Below are positions 43,901-52,558 of a stretch of DNA of 64,000 nucleotides, piece after piece. The translations under genes and the position numbers were made by a program. How positions within the stretch are numbered: the stretch's first letter is position 1; every line of letters begins with the position of its first letter. Below the pieces are notes generated by a model, which did no database searches, was not told the origin of the DNA, and saw only the letters and a program-made list of their open reading frames with translations. The stretch is from Mycobacterium terramassiliense (GTDB taxonomy: Bacteria > Actinomycetota > Actinomycetes > Mycobacteriales > Mycobacteriaceae). The stretch is from contig NZ_LT717701.1 in the NCBI RefSeq assembly GCF_900157385.1, positions 1,213,772 through 1,277,771 on the forward strand, read 5' to 3'.

Positions 43901-45049
43901 ATGGCACCGACGGCGACGCGCAACAGGATCAAGGTATTTCAGGTTGCCTCGGGAAACGTGGGGTCGGAGATGATCCGCCGGATCCGCTCCCACCCCGATC
44001 TGGCCCTGGTAGGCCTGCACTGTTATAGCGCCGACAAGATCGGCAGGGACGCCGGCGAAATCGTCGGTATACCAGCCAACGGTGTGATCGCCACAGGGTC
44101 CGTCGACGACATCATCGCTGCTCGTCCTGACGTCGTAACGTTCCACGGTGTCTTCCCCGACTTCGACCTCTATGAGCGGGTCCTGGAGGCCGGAATCGAC
44201 GTCGTCACCACCGCTGACTGGATCACTGGCCATCACCGCGACCAGAACCACCCACACCCTTCTGGCAAGCCGCCGAGCGTGGTGTTGGAAGAGGCGTGTT
44301 GGCGCGGCGGATCGACGTTCTATGGCACTGGTATGAACCCGGGCTTATGTCACATTCTTGGAACCATCCACACCTGCGACGTCGCCAACCTAACGAAGGT
44401 CACGGTGACCGAGTCGGTCGACGCATCCTGTCACCATTCCGTTGGGTCTTGGCAGAATTGCGGTTTCGGCCACCCGATCAATGATCCGGAGCTACCGCAG
44501 ATGCTGCAAAAGGGCACCCGGGTCTATGCAGATGGGGTCTATCTGATGGCAGATTGCTTCGGCGTCGATCTCGACGGACCACCTACTTTCGACTATGAAC
44601 TTGGTGCTTGCAGCAAGGACATCGATCTGGGGTGGTACTTCATGGGCCAAGGAACACTGGGCGCATGCCGCATTCGCTACGTTGGCACGGTCGAGGGTGT
44701 GCCACGCGTTGAGTCAAAGATCGAGCTGGCCATGACCCCGCATACCGACCCTCAGATTGAGGTCAAAAGTTGCTACATCGCCGAGGTCGAGGGGGATCCG
44801 TGCATATACAGCAAACACATGATCTTTCCGAAACCGGGCACCGATTTCTCTAGCTCCGAAGCGTTCGCCCGCGTTGGTATGACCGTCACCGGCATGCCCG
44901 CCCTCAACGCCATCAAAGCCGTGGTTGCCGCACCGCCAGGATGCATCACCAGCGCCGACCTACCGCTGCGCGCGTTCGCCGGACGATTTGAAAGCGCCAC
45001 GGCGGCATCAGATTCGGCTCCAACACCTGCGACCTTCGGCCGTAGATAA
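43901..45049 (+). CDS. NAD(P)H-dependent amine/DAP-dehydrogenase-like protein, copy 3, leading the yrbE genes
   Basis: A 382-residue member of the same family as the genes at 37272 and 41138, but more divergent: nucleotide motif IKVFQVASGNVGSEMIRRI (SGNVG rather than TGGVG), then GLHCYSADKIGRDAGEIVG, and a Cys- and His-rich middle. I chose the ATG at 43901 because GGAGG lies about 8 bases upstream; the frame is open from 43868. Its stop and the yrbEA start share a base (TAATG), so it is the first gene of the yrbE operon. That position suggests the imported lipid and this enzyme are linked. Confidence 0.87.
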   Translation: MAPTATRNRIKVFQVASGNVGSEMIRRIRSHPDLALVGLHCYSADKIGRDAGEIVGIPANGVIATGSVDDIIAARPDVVTFHGVFPDFDLYERVLEAGIDVVTTADWITGHHRDQNHPHPSGKPPSVVLEEACWRGGSTFYGTGMNPGLCHILGTIHTCDVANLTKVTVTESVDASCHHSVGSWQNCGFGHPINDPELPQMLQKGTRVYADGVYLMADCFGVDLDGPPTFDYELGACSKDIDLGWYFMGQGTLGACRIRYVGTVEGVPRVESKIELAMTPHTDPQIEVKSCYIAEVEGDPCIYSKHMIFPKPGTDFSSSEAFARVGMTVTGMPALNAIKAVVAAPPGCITSADLPLRAFAGRFESATAASDSAPTPATFGRR

Positions 45050-45858
45050 TGAATAACGGACCTGACCGGCGGTCACCGGGACTAGCAGTGTTGCGTCGCG
45101 ACTTCGCGGGGCCAATGCGTGCTGTTGGTGGTCTGTTCGCGATGTCGGCCGACGCGGTGAAATTTATCTTCCGCCGACCCGTTCAATGGCGGGAGTTCTT
45201 GGAGCAGGCGTGGTTTGTGGCGCGGGTGTCCTTGGCGCCGACCTTGCTGGTGGCGATTCCGTTCACCGTCTTGGTGAGCTTCACCCTCAACATCCTTCTG
45301 CGCGAGCTGGGGGCTGCGGACTTGTCGGGCGCGGGCGCAGCATTCGGCGCGGTAACTCAAATTGGTCCGCTGGTGACGGTGCTCGTCGTGGCCGGCGCAG
45401 GGGCCACAGCGATGTGCGCTGATTTGGGATCGCGCACCATCCGCGACGAAATCGACGCCATGGAGGTAATGGGAATCAACCCGATCCAGCGATTGGTGAC
45501 GCCGCGGATGCTGGCCTCGGGCCTGGTGGCCCTACTGCTTAACAGCATAGTGGTGGTTATCGGAATCCTTGGCGGCTACACGTTTTCAGTGTTCATCCAG
45601 GACGTCAACCCTGGCGCGTTCGCCGCGGGAATCACCCTATTGACAGGGGTGCCCGAAGTGATCATCTCCTGCGTCAAGGCCTTGCTGTTCGGGCTGATCG
45701 CCGGACTGGTGGCCTGTTACCGCGGTTTGATCATCACCGGGGGCGGCGCCAAGGCGGTCGGCAACGCGGTCAACGAAACCGTGGTCTATGCGTTCATGGC
45801 TCTATTCGTAATCAATGTGGTGGTGACTGCCGTCGGCATTCAGCTGACCACCCGGTAA
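45049..45858 (+). CDS. yrbEA: Mce-associated ABC permease YrbEA (MlaE family)
   Basis: A 269-residue membrane permease of the Mce lipid import complex. Four to five hydrophobic helices follow an amphipathic N-terminus. The MlaE signature RDEIDAMEVMGINPIQRLVTPR is present (about residue 130), as is the late GLIITGGGAKAVGNAVNETVV. It works as a pair with YrbEB and an MceG-type ATPase encoded elsewhere. The start overlaps the upstream gene stop (TAATG). In known mce operons yrbEA-yrbEB directly precede mceA; here mceA is about 10 kb away on the other strand. Confidence 0.95.
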   Translation: MNNGPDRRSPGLAVLRRDFAGPMRAVGGLFAMSADAVKFIFRRPVQWREFLEQAWFVARVSLAPTLLVAIPFTVLVSFTLNILLRELGAADLSGAGAAFGAVTQIGPLVTVLVVAGAGATAMCADLGSRTIRDEIDAMEVMGINPIQRLVTPRMLASGLVALLLNSIVVVIGILGGYTFSVFIQDVNPGAFAAGITLLTGVPEVIISCVKALLFGLIAGLVACYRGLIITGGGAKAVGNAVNETVVYAFMALFVINVVVTAVGIQLTTR

Positions 45859-45869
45859 GAGATGACACT

Positions 45870-46715
45870 ATGAGCCTTCGAGCTGCCTATCCCCGCTTAA
45901 CACGTCAAGTCGATCGCCCCATAAACTTTTTCGTCCGTATTGGCGACCACACTGCGTTCTACCGCGAGGCGTTGGCCGCTACGCCGTTTGCCCTGGCCCG
46001 GTATCGGCGTGAGGTCATACGGCTAATCGCCGAAATCAGCATGGGTGCAGGCACACTGGCGATGATCGGTGGCACCGTCGTGATCGTCGGTTTCCTCACC
46101 ATGGCCGCTGGCGGCACATTGGCAGTGCAAGGCTATTCCTCACTGGGCAACATCGGCATCGAAGCTCTAACAGGGTTCTTAGCTGCGTTCGTGAACGTGC
46201 GGATCTCCGCGCCCGTCGTCGCCGGCATCGGGCTCGCAGCCACCTTCGGCGCCGGAGTGACCGCACAGCTAGGTGCGATGCGAATCAATGAGGAAATCGA
46301 CGCGTTGGAAGCGATGGGTATCCGACCGATTTCGTACCTGGTCAGCACCCGGATCATCGCCGGGATGATTGCCATTACCCCGCTGTATTCGATCGCTGTG
46401 GTGCTGTCTTTCCTGGCCAGCCAATTCACCACCGTCGCGCTATTCGGACAGTCCAGCGGTCTCTACACTCACTATTTCAACACGTTCCTCAACCCCGTTG
46501 ACCTGCTCTGGTCGTTCCTGCAGGCCATCCTGATGGCATTAGCGGTGTTGTTGATTCATACTTATTTCGGCTACTTCGCCAGCGGTGGGCCCTCGGGTGT
46601 TGGGGTGGCCGTGGGTAACGCCGTGCGCACCTCGTTGGTCGTGGTGGTATCAGTGACATTGCTTGTCTCGCTATCGATCTACGGGGTCAACGGAAACTTC
46701 AATCTCTCCGGGTGA
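45870..46715 (+). CDS. yrbEB: Mce-associated ABC permease YrbEB (MlaE family)
   Basis: A 281-residue partner permease of YrbEA, 11 bases downstream. The MlaE signature is NEEIDALEAMGIRPISYLVSTR (about residue 140), and the C-terminal FGYFASGGPSGVGVAVGNAVRTSLV is typical of YrbEB. The stop is immediately followed by unrelated sequence where mceA should begin. A GTGA at 46712-46715 opens only a 30-codon frame before a stop. Confidence 0.95.
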   Translation: MSLRAAYPRLTRQVDRPINFFVRIGDHTAFYREALAATPFALARYRREVIRLIAEISMGAGTLAMIGGTVVIVGFLTMAAGGTLAVQGYSSLGNIGIEALTGFLAAFVNVRISAPVVAGIGLAATFGAGVTAQLGAMRINEEIDALEAMGIRPISYLVSTRIIAGMIAITPLYSIAVVLSFLASQFTTVALFGQSSGLYTHYFNTFLNPVDLLWSFLQAILMALAVLLIHTYFGYFASGGPSGVGVAVGNAVRTSLVVVVSVTLLVSLSIYGVNGNFNLSG

Positions 46716-47121
46716 CGGAAATCGGCGCCGGGTCACGAGGCTGGATCAAGACCGGCCTCCACATGGGTCGCCGCACTGGCGGGCGCGGCATCGAGTGCAC
46801 GTAGTCAACCGCCAAGTTCGGGATACTGATCGCCATGGTCTTTCCCTTGGGGATGGAGCTAGTAGTTCAACCGCTCCGTCCCTCGACGGGCCCCCCATCG
46901 CGCCCCATAGCAGCTCGCTGCCTAGGCGCGCCTCAGTTGCTGGATGTATGCCCCCATCGCGCCGCAATTTCGTTCACTTGACCGCTCATGAACTCCACGA
47001 TGATTTCCTTGCTCCGACATCGACGGGCATGGCACCGCGGGGACAAACTGTTGCGGCGAATTCAGCTTCGCTCGCTGCGCTAAAGCCGTGCAAGGCGCGG
47101 CTGTTCGAGGATACCCGGCAC
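46716..47121. other. Sequence after yrbEB, likely rearrangement breakpoint
   Basis: About 400 bases with no gene. The 30-codon frame starting at the GTG of 46712 (reads TEIGAGSRGWIKTGL and then stops) could be a scrap of an mceA N-terminus or chance. This is where mceA would start in a normal mce operon. Confidence 0.45.
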
Positions 47122-47637
47122 TCAACTGATCGGAGCCAGCTGGAACGGCATGTTGATCACCAGCGGTTGATTAATGCCGCACGCGCCGCTGGGCGCAACC
47201 GTCTTGTCCCAACCGATGAAGGTCGTCCTTCCTTCCGGCTGCGCTCGACCGGTGAAATCGGCGGGGTAGAACCGATAGGTCTGAAGTCCGTCTGCGGTGG
47301 TGTCGTCGCGGCAATGCTCCCAATGCGGGAGAGCGCGTTTGACCAACCATTCGCCACTGCGCGTGTAAATCGGCGCGGTCCACCCCGCGTCGCTGTTCAC
47401 CTGTCCTGAACAATCGACCCGCGAGCTGCAGGTTGTTGCGATAGTCCACGTGCTGGTCACACCGGTTTCGTCGTGGTAGACGTCGTTGGTCTGGGCCCAG
47501 TTGCCAACGGAGGTGGCCTTGAAGGTTCCGTTTAGGCCCCACCCATCTGTGGAGGCGTCCGCCACCGCGGGGGCGGCGAGCGCCACAGCTATGGCCACTG
47601 TGCTAAATGTTGTAGTCAGCCATCGCATCGTCGCCAT
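47122..47637 (-). CDS. Secreted protein, Rv2253-like
   Basis: A 171-residue exported protein. The first ~28 residues are a Sec signal peptide (RWLTTTFSTVAIAVALAAPAV, cleavage near AVADA). The mature part has NGTFKATSVGNWAQTNDVY, three Cys and repeated Trp/Gly positions of the kind I recall from secreted mycobacterial proteins similar to Rv2253. The function is unknown. The ATG at 47637 follows GAGGAGG with short spacing; an ATG three codons later is the alternative. The upstream open frame to 48006 has no ribosome site and is excluded. Confidence 0.8.
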   Translation of the reverse strand: MATMRWLTTTFSTVAIAVALAAPAVADASTDGWGLNGTFKATSVGNWAQTNDVYHDETGVTSTWTIATTCSSRVDCSGQVNSDAGWTAPIYTRSGEWLVKRALPHWEHCRDDTTADGLQTYRFYPADFTGRAQPEGRTTFIGWDKTVAPSGACGINQPLVINMPFQLAPIS

Positions 47638-48012
47638 TGTGCCTCCTCTAGTCGTCGCGCTGCTAGCAGCTAATATGTTGGTATTCAGTCGTTTACGCGG
47701 CGGTGGGCGCACCCCCGACCGGGGTATGGCCCGATCAGTTTGTCGCGGCGATTTTGTCGGGGTACCTGCGGTCGCAGGGCAATGCTGTTCCGCCCACCAC
47801 ATGCCGCCGGATGAGCGCAGTTCGGAATTCACTACCGCGGCGCTCGAATGTGGTTTTGCCAGAAGGAAAATGATTACGTCGTGACGGCGGCGTACGACGC
47901 TATGGAAATGAAGTTGACGATGACCGCGGCCGCTGCTGTGGTTGCCTTCGGCCTGGTGACTACACCGCTTGCGACGGCGATGGCGGTCGGGGGGCCGGTT
48001 GTTCATCGTGGG
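47638..48012 (+). other. Intergenic region with an orphan signal-peptide frame
   Basis: On the plus strand, from an ATG near 47902, about 30 codons encode a plausible Sec signal peptide (KLTMTAAAAVVAFGLVTTPL, ATAMA). The frame then runs antisense into the Mce-associated gene at 48013 and loses protein character. I read this as the cut-off 5' end of a secreted-protein gene, or chance. Nothing else is seen in this gap. Confidence 0.35.
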
Positions 48013-48648
48013 TTACACGGGATCGAACGAGGAGATCAGCCAGTCATCGCCGACTTTGCGTACGCCGACTTTGACAATTGCGGCTGTCGTGCTCGGTGCG
48101 GGGGTCTGGGCACTGATCGTGGATTGATTGACGAACAGCACAACCGTGGCCGAATCGGATTCTAATTCGGCCACACCGGCTTGGATGACGGTAGCGGTGG
48201 TCTGTACACCTTTTTGTCGCACAGCGGGTCCGACCACTTGCTGAGTGAACTGATCGTAATAGGAAAGGAAGTCACCTGTCAGATGCGACTTCGCTGCGCC
48301 GAAGTCCGCCACAGCTGTCTCGGGTTTGTACGAGAGCACCGCGACCGCACCGCTCGACGCGGCCTTAACCACGGTGGCCGCCACTGCAGGACCGGTCTGC
48401 TCGTCCGCGCGGTACTGAAAAGCATAGAGCCACAACGCCGTCGCAGTTGAGGAGACCAGTAAGACAGCGCTGACGGTGATGACAAGCGCGCGGCGTGGTA
48501 GCCGGATCCGCTTCCTTGCCCGCTGCTCAGGATTGTTGCCACCCTCGCCGTCGCCCCGGCCCTTATCGTCGGCTACTGGCTGCGCGTCGTCCTGTTCTTC
48601 GGTTTGCGGCCTGCCGCCGTTGGTGCCGGAGTCAGGGGCGCTCCTCAT
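48013..48648 (-). CDS. Mce-associated membrane protein (Mam)
   Basis: A 211-residue protein with a charged, Asp/Glu/Gly-rich cytosolic N-terminus (about 45 residues), one membrane helix (ALVITVSAVLLVSSTATALWL) and a periplasmic SnoaL-like domain ending in VGVRKVGDDWLISSFDPV. This is the layout of Mam proteins encoded after mceF in mce operons, where they stabilise the importer. The ATG at 48648 overlaps the upstream Mam stop (ATGA). Here the pair stands apart from mceA-F and beyond the yrbE genes. Confidence 0.87.
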   Translation of the reverse strand: MRSAPDSGTNGGRPQTEEQDDAQPVADDKGRGDGEGGNNPEQRARKRIRLPRRALVITVSAVLLVSSTATALWLYAFQYRADEQTGPAVAATVVKAASSGAVAVLSYKPETAVADFGAAKSHLTGDFLSYYDQFTQQVVGPAVRQKGVQTTATVIQAGVAELESDSATVVLFVNQSTISAQTPAPSTTAAIVKVGVRKVGDDWLISSFDPV

Positions 48649-49565
48649 AGCACGAACTCGACTTTCGACATCTTGAGCTGTCCGGCATCGCTCGCGACTG
48701 TCACACGGAGCCGCCATACTCGTGGCTCCTTTTGGGCACCGTCTGAGTTGGTGACCCGCGATGTGGCGGCCACCAGCACCACCGCAGAGTCAGCCGTCAT
48801 AGATTGCAGGGCAGCGATGTTCACCTCAACGCTGGTGATTACCTTGGACTGTTCAAGCGCCGCGGTGAAGTCGTTAGCGCGCTGCTTAAACTCGGCGCGG
48901 AAGTCTCCGGTTGTGTGGTCGATGATCTGCTGGACATCCTCTTTCGCTTTGGTGAAGTCCATTGCCATCAACGTCACGATGCCTTGTTTGGCGGCCGCGG
49001 TGAACTCGACCGCTCGATGCCGCTGCTCGACTGCTACTCGGTGCTGCATCATCATCCATCCGCCCGCTGCAATCGCAGCGCAGATCGCCAAGGCGACGAT
49101 GAGGGCCACGCCGACGCGCAGCAGCCTGACTCGCCTGCGACCTGTCGGCCGCCTACCATCAGACTGTTCGGTGCCGTGCGCGCCCGGCTGCTCGCTGTCG
49201 ACTGTGACCGTACCTTCGGTAGAGTCGTTGTCGATTTCCCCAAGCCCGTTGTCGGTGTCGCGGCCAACATCCGAAACCGAACCGGTGGCACGGCCAGACC
49301 CTTCCGGATCAGGCAGTGATGGTGATGCGGCTCCGAATATCTCATCGCACCTTGCGGATTCAATGAGTGCACGCAACTGTAGCGACCGTGCGCGCGCCTG
49401 GGCGGCGGAGGCCGCGGCTTCGGCCGCCTCCGCCTCGGCCTCGGCTTGCTGCGCCTCCAGTTCTTCGATATCGCTGCCGTCGAGCGGCGATGCTGGCGCC
49501 GCCGTGGCCTGATAGCTATCCGTCGCCGTGGACTGTCCCGTGTTGTCTTTAAGCCTGCGTCTCAA
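48645..49565 (-). CDS. Mce-associated membrane protein (Mam) with coiled-coil N-terminus
   Basis: A 306-residue Mam-type protein. Residues ~35-65 are an Ala/Glu-rich coiled-coil-like stretch (EELEAQQAEAEAEAAEAAA), followed by an acidic linker, a membrane helix at ~155-178 (VGVALIVALAICAAIAAGGW) and a periplasmic domain with the RVAVEQRHRAVEFTAAAKQGIVTLM block typical of the family. The only clear start is TTG at 49565 with a weak ribosome site, so the true N-terminus is uncertain. It is coupled to the second Mam gene by a four-base overlap. Confidence 0.85.
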   Translation of the reverse strand: MRRRLKDNTGQSTATDSYQATAAPASPLDGSDIEELEAQQAEAEAEAAEAAASAAQARARSLQLRALIESARCDEIFGAASPSLPDPEGSGRATGSVSDVGRDTDNGLGEIDNDSTEGTVTVDSEQPGAHGTEQSDGRRPTGRRRVRLLRVGVALIVALAICAAIAAGGWMMMQHRVAVEQRHRAVEFTAAAKQGIVTLMAMDFTKAKEDVQQIIDHTTGDFRAEFKQRANDFTAALEQSKVITSVEVNIAALQSMTADSAVVLVAATSRVTNSDGAQKEPRVWRLRVTVASDAGQLKMSKVEFVL

Positions 49566-49830
49566 TCCTGAACACCTCAGAACGCCGGAACCCGGACAAT
49601 GGGGCGTGTGGCCAGAGTAATGTTGTCGTCTCCTGCGTCGCGTGCACGGATTTAGTCAGTCGTTCAAATCGCATCCTAAGTAGAACAACGAGCTTGCACA
49701 ATGGCGTTGGGCGTTTTGGCGCTGGGAGCGCCGATTAGCCAACCTGGCCAACTTGTGGTGAACCCGCCGCGCAGCGAGACCTCTGGATCGAGACAGAACG
49801 GCGATATCTCGACAACGACAACGGTGGTGC

Positions 49831-50538
49831 TCAGTGAAGTCGTTCTTTCGCGCGCCGAGCCGAGTGACGCCGACCGGTTGCGCGTGACTTTGGGAAAGGC
49901 GTGGCAGCAAGTCCCGCGCTGGTGAACAACAGCAGTTGTTGCACGAACAGCGGATCAAGCCCATCGGGCCCAAGTGGATGTCCCAAGCCCTCTGAATCGG
50001 CGTTGGCGAGCGCGGCCATCGCCGAGAAGAGTGCGATCACCGTACGACTTCGAACCTCGATATCGGTTAAGTTGGGCATCGCGCGAGCAGCCGCGGCGCT
50101 ATACAGATGCTCGAGCTCGGTTTGGGCAACGATTGCCTTACGCCATACCGGGCTACCCATCAGACCCAGATTGCAGAAGACTCGCAGCCACCAGAATCCG
50201 CTAACCGGGTCGGCATTGACAACGTCGATCAGCGGCTGCAGTGCCGCAACGATGACGTCATCCACGCCGACGGGCGCCTCTTGCTCAATCAAAGCAGTCA
50301 GCCGAACGGATGTCGCTTCGGCGACCGCGCCAAATCGCTTCGCGATCAACGCTTCAAGCAAATCGCCACGGTCAGCAAAATGGTGTGTCAGCGCGCCTGG
50401 AGCCACGCCAGCCTCACGCGCAATCGCACGTAACGACACGGCTTCTCGAGGCTCGGCGCCCCACAGACGTTCTGCGGTGTCGATCAGCAGTGTCCGCACA
50501 TCCACATCATCGCGCGGTCCACGGCGCCGAGAAGGCAT
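49831..50538 (-). CDS. TetR-family transcriptional regulator
   Basis: A 235-residue repressor: N-terminal helix-turn-helix (AVSLRAIAREAGVAPGALTHHFADRGDLLEALI, about residues 33-65) and a long helical ligand domain. The basic C-terminus (GRRHSARRAKERLH) is unusual. The ATG at 50538 is the natural start. It stands between the Mam genes and the pnt operon, all on the minus strand but with gaps of about 270 bases on both sides, so its target cannot be assigned. Confidence 0.88.
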   Translation of the reverse strand: MPSRRRGPRDDVDVRTLLIDTAERLWGAEPREAVSLRAIAREAGVAPGALTHHFADRGDLLEALIAKRFGAVAEATSVRLTALIEQEAPVGVDDVIVAALQPLIDVVNADPVSGFWWLRVFCNLGLMGSPVWRKAIVAQTELEHLYSAAAARAMPNLTDIEVRSRTVIALFSAMAALANADSEGLGHPLGPDGLDPLFVQQLLLFTSAGLAATPFPKSRATGRRHSARRAKERLH

Positions 50539-50813
50539 CTGAACAGCTTAGAGGGATATCAAAGGCCGCCCGATGTAGCGGCTGTAATAAATGTCGCCGA
50601 CAGCATGGGCCGCAGGCCATGTTGGCCAGTCAGGATGGTCACCGCCCTTGTTCCTTCCCGTTAGGCCATGCACTTGGATTTGCAATCGGCGGGTGATCTG
50701 GTCCGTCGAGGTCCGCAGCCGACAGTTGACGTTGGCGAACTGACCACCCGACTTCTCGCCGCGCGCCTGACCAGTCCCGTCTTAAGCAAAGGAGGGGCGC
50801 TTTCCGTCGCCAT

Positions 50814-52238
50814 CTAGAGCGCTTTGAGTTCCTCGGCGACCTCGGTCACCGATTTTTTCGCGTCGCCGAACAGCATGCTGGTGCCTTCCCCGTAGAACAG
50901 CGGGTTGTCGATGCCGGCGAAGCCGGAGTTCATCGACCGCTTGAGCACGATCACCGACTTCGCCTTGTCCACGTTGAGGATCGGCATGCCGTAGATCGGG
51001 CTGGACGCGTCGTTGCGTGCCGCGGGGTTGGTGACGTCGTTGGCGCCGATGACGATCGCGACATCGGTGCGGGAGAACTCGTCGTTGATATCGTCCATGT
51101 CCTTCATGGCGTCGTAGTCGACCTCGGCCTCGGCCAGCAACACGTTCATGTGCCCGGGCATCCGGCCGGCCACCGGGTGGATCGCGTACTTCACCGCCAC
51201 CCCCTTGTTCTCCAGTAGGGCCGCCATGTCCTTGACGGCGTGCTGGGCCTGCGCGACGGCCAGGCCGTAGCCGGGCACCACGATCACCTGGTTGGCGTAG
51301 GCCATCTGGATCGCCGCGTCGGCGGCCGAGGTGGCCTTGACGTGCTTGTCGCCGCCGCCGTCACCGCTGGGGGCGACCCCGCCGCCTCCGAAGCCGCCGG
51401 CCACGATCGCCGGGATCGAGCGGTTCATCGCCTTGGCCATCAGATTGGTCAGGATCGAACCGGAGGCGCCGACGATCATGCCGGCCACGATCATCGCGGT
51501 GTTGTTGAGCGCCAGCCCGGCCGCGGCCGCCGACAAACCGGTCATCGCGTTCAGCAGCGAGATGACCACCGGCATGTCGGCGCCACCGATCGGCAACACC
51601 ACCATCAGTCCCAGCACCCCGGCGGCAGCCAGCAGCCCGATCATCCACCACAGCGGCGCTCCCCCGCTGCCGGGATGCGCGTGCACGCCGATGACCACGG
51701 CGGCGGTCACCGCCGCGATCAGCAGTAGCAGGTTGACGGGTTGCTGCGCCTTGCCGAAGCCGATCGGTGAGCCGGAGATGATCTCCTGCAGCTTGCCGAA
51801 CGCGATGATCGATCCCCAGAACGAGATCGAGCCGATGATCGCGGCGAACAGCGACGCCACCACGATGTGCACGGTTGGCGATTCGCCGTGCTGGAAGGCC
51901 GAAAAGCCTTTGGTATCGGTGAATTCCGCAAGCGCTATCAGTGCGACGGTGCCGCCGCCGACGCCGTTGAAGAACGCCACCAGCTGGGGCATGGCGGTCA
52001 TCTTGGTCAGCCTGGCCGGCGGAACACCCAGCACCACGCCGACGACCAGGCCGGCGATGATCAGCACCCACGACTCGGTGTGCCGGATCTTGACCAGCGT
52101 TGCGCCGACGGCGAGCACCATGCCCGCCGCGGCGATCAAGTTGCCGCGCACCGCGGTCTTGGGCCCGGTCAGGCCCATCAGGCCATAGATGAAGAGCGCG
52201 AAAGAGATGATGTAGAGCACCGTCACCAGATAGTTCAC
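50814..52238 (-). CDS. pntB: NAD(P) transhydrogenase subunit beta
   Basis: A 474-residue integral membrane subunit of the proton-pumping transhydrogenase, which makes NADPH from NADH using the proton gradient. Multiple helices fill residues ~1-260; the NADP-binding domain III follows with VIVVPGYGLAVAQAQHAV and MNVLLAEAEVDYD...IVIGANDVTNPAA. Length and motifs are complete. It overlaps pntAb by four bases. GC at third positions looks higher than in the surrounding catabolic genes, in keeping with a core operon. Confidence 0.97.
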   Translation of the reverse strand: MNYLVTVLYIISFALFIYGLMGLTGPKTAVRGNLIAAAGMVLAVGATLVKIRHTESWVLIIAGLVVGVVLGVPPARLTKMTAMPQLVAFFNGVGGGTVALIALAEFTDTKGFSAFQHGESPTVHIVVASLFAAIIGSISFWGSIIAFGKLQEIISGSPIGFGKAQQPVNLLLLIAAVTAAVVIGVHAHPGSGGAPLWWMIGLLAAAGVLGLMVVLPIGGADMPVVISLLNAMTGLSAAAAGLALNNTAMIVAGMIVGASGSILTNLMAKAMNRSIPAIVAGGFGGGGVAPSGDGGGDKHVKATSAADAAIQMAYANQVIVVPGYGLAVAQAQHAVKDMAALLENKGVAVKYAIHPVAGRMPGHMNVLLAEAEVDYDAMKDMDDINDEFSRTDVAIVIGANDVTNPAARNDASSPIYGMPILNVDKAKSVIVLKRSMNSGFAGIDNPLFYGEGTSMLFGDAKKSVTEVAEELKAL

Positions 52239-52558
52239 TTGGCAACGTCATCCGACTTGGCGGGCGCCGGCTTCTTGCCCTTGAACATGCCCAGCATCCG
52301 GTCGGTGACGATGAACCCGCCGATGACGTTCAGGGTGCCGAACACCACCGCGACGAACAGGATGATCTGCACCGCCAGCGACGGGTGCTCAACCTCGCCG
52401 AACACCACCAACGCGCCCAGCACCACGATGCCGTGGATGGCATTGGTGCCCGACATCAGCGGCGTGTGCAGCGTGTTGGGCACCTTGGAGATCACCGCGA
52501 ACCCGACGAATCCGGACAGCACCAGGATCGCCAGGTTGGCCAATAACTCGTCGTACAT
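52235..52558 (-). CDS. pntAb: NAD(P) transhydrogenase subunit alpha, part 2
   Basis: A 107-residue subunit with three membrane helices (LLANLAILVLSGFVGFAVI; MSGTNAIHGIVVLGALVVFG; ILFVAVVFGTLNVIGGFIV), the small membrane part of the split alpha subunit. It starts directly at the pntAa stop and overlaps pntB by four bases, the standard split arrangement of actinobacteria. Confidence 0.96.
   Translation of the reverse strand: MYDELLANLAILVLSGFVGFAVISKVPNTLHTPLMSGTNAIHGIVVLGALVVFGEVEHPSLAVQIILFVAVVFGTLNVIGGFIVTDRMLGMFKGKKPAPAKSDDVAK

Noticed and set aside
46663..47409. 248-codon plus-strand frame after yrbEB
   Set aside because: It starts inside yrbEB, has no ribosome site and no motif, and runs antisense through the secreted-protein gene.
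48604..49512. 302-codon plus-strand frame opposite the Mam genes
   Set aside because: Antisense shadow with low-complexity Ser/Ala/Arg composition; the minus-strand genes have helix and domain features and a coupled overlap.
51361..52251. 296-codon frame on the same strand as pntB
   Set aside because: Shadow of pntB in another frame; the real subunit has all family motifs and the overlaps expected.
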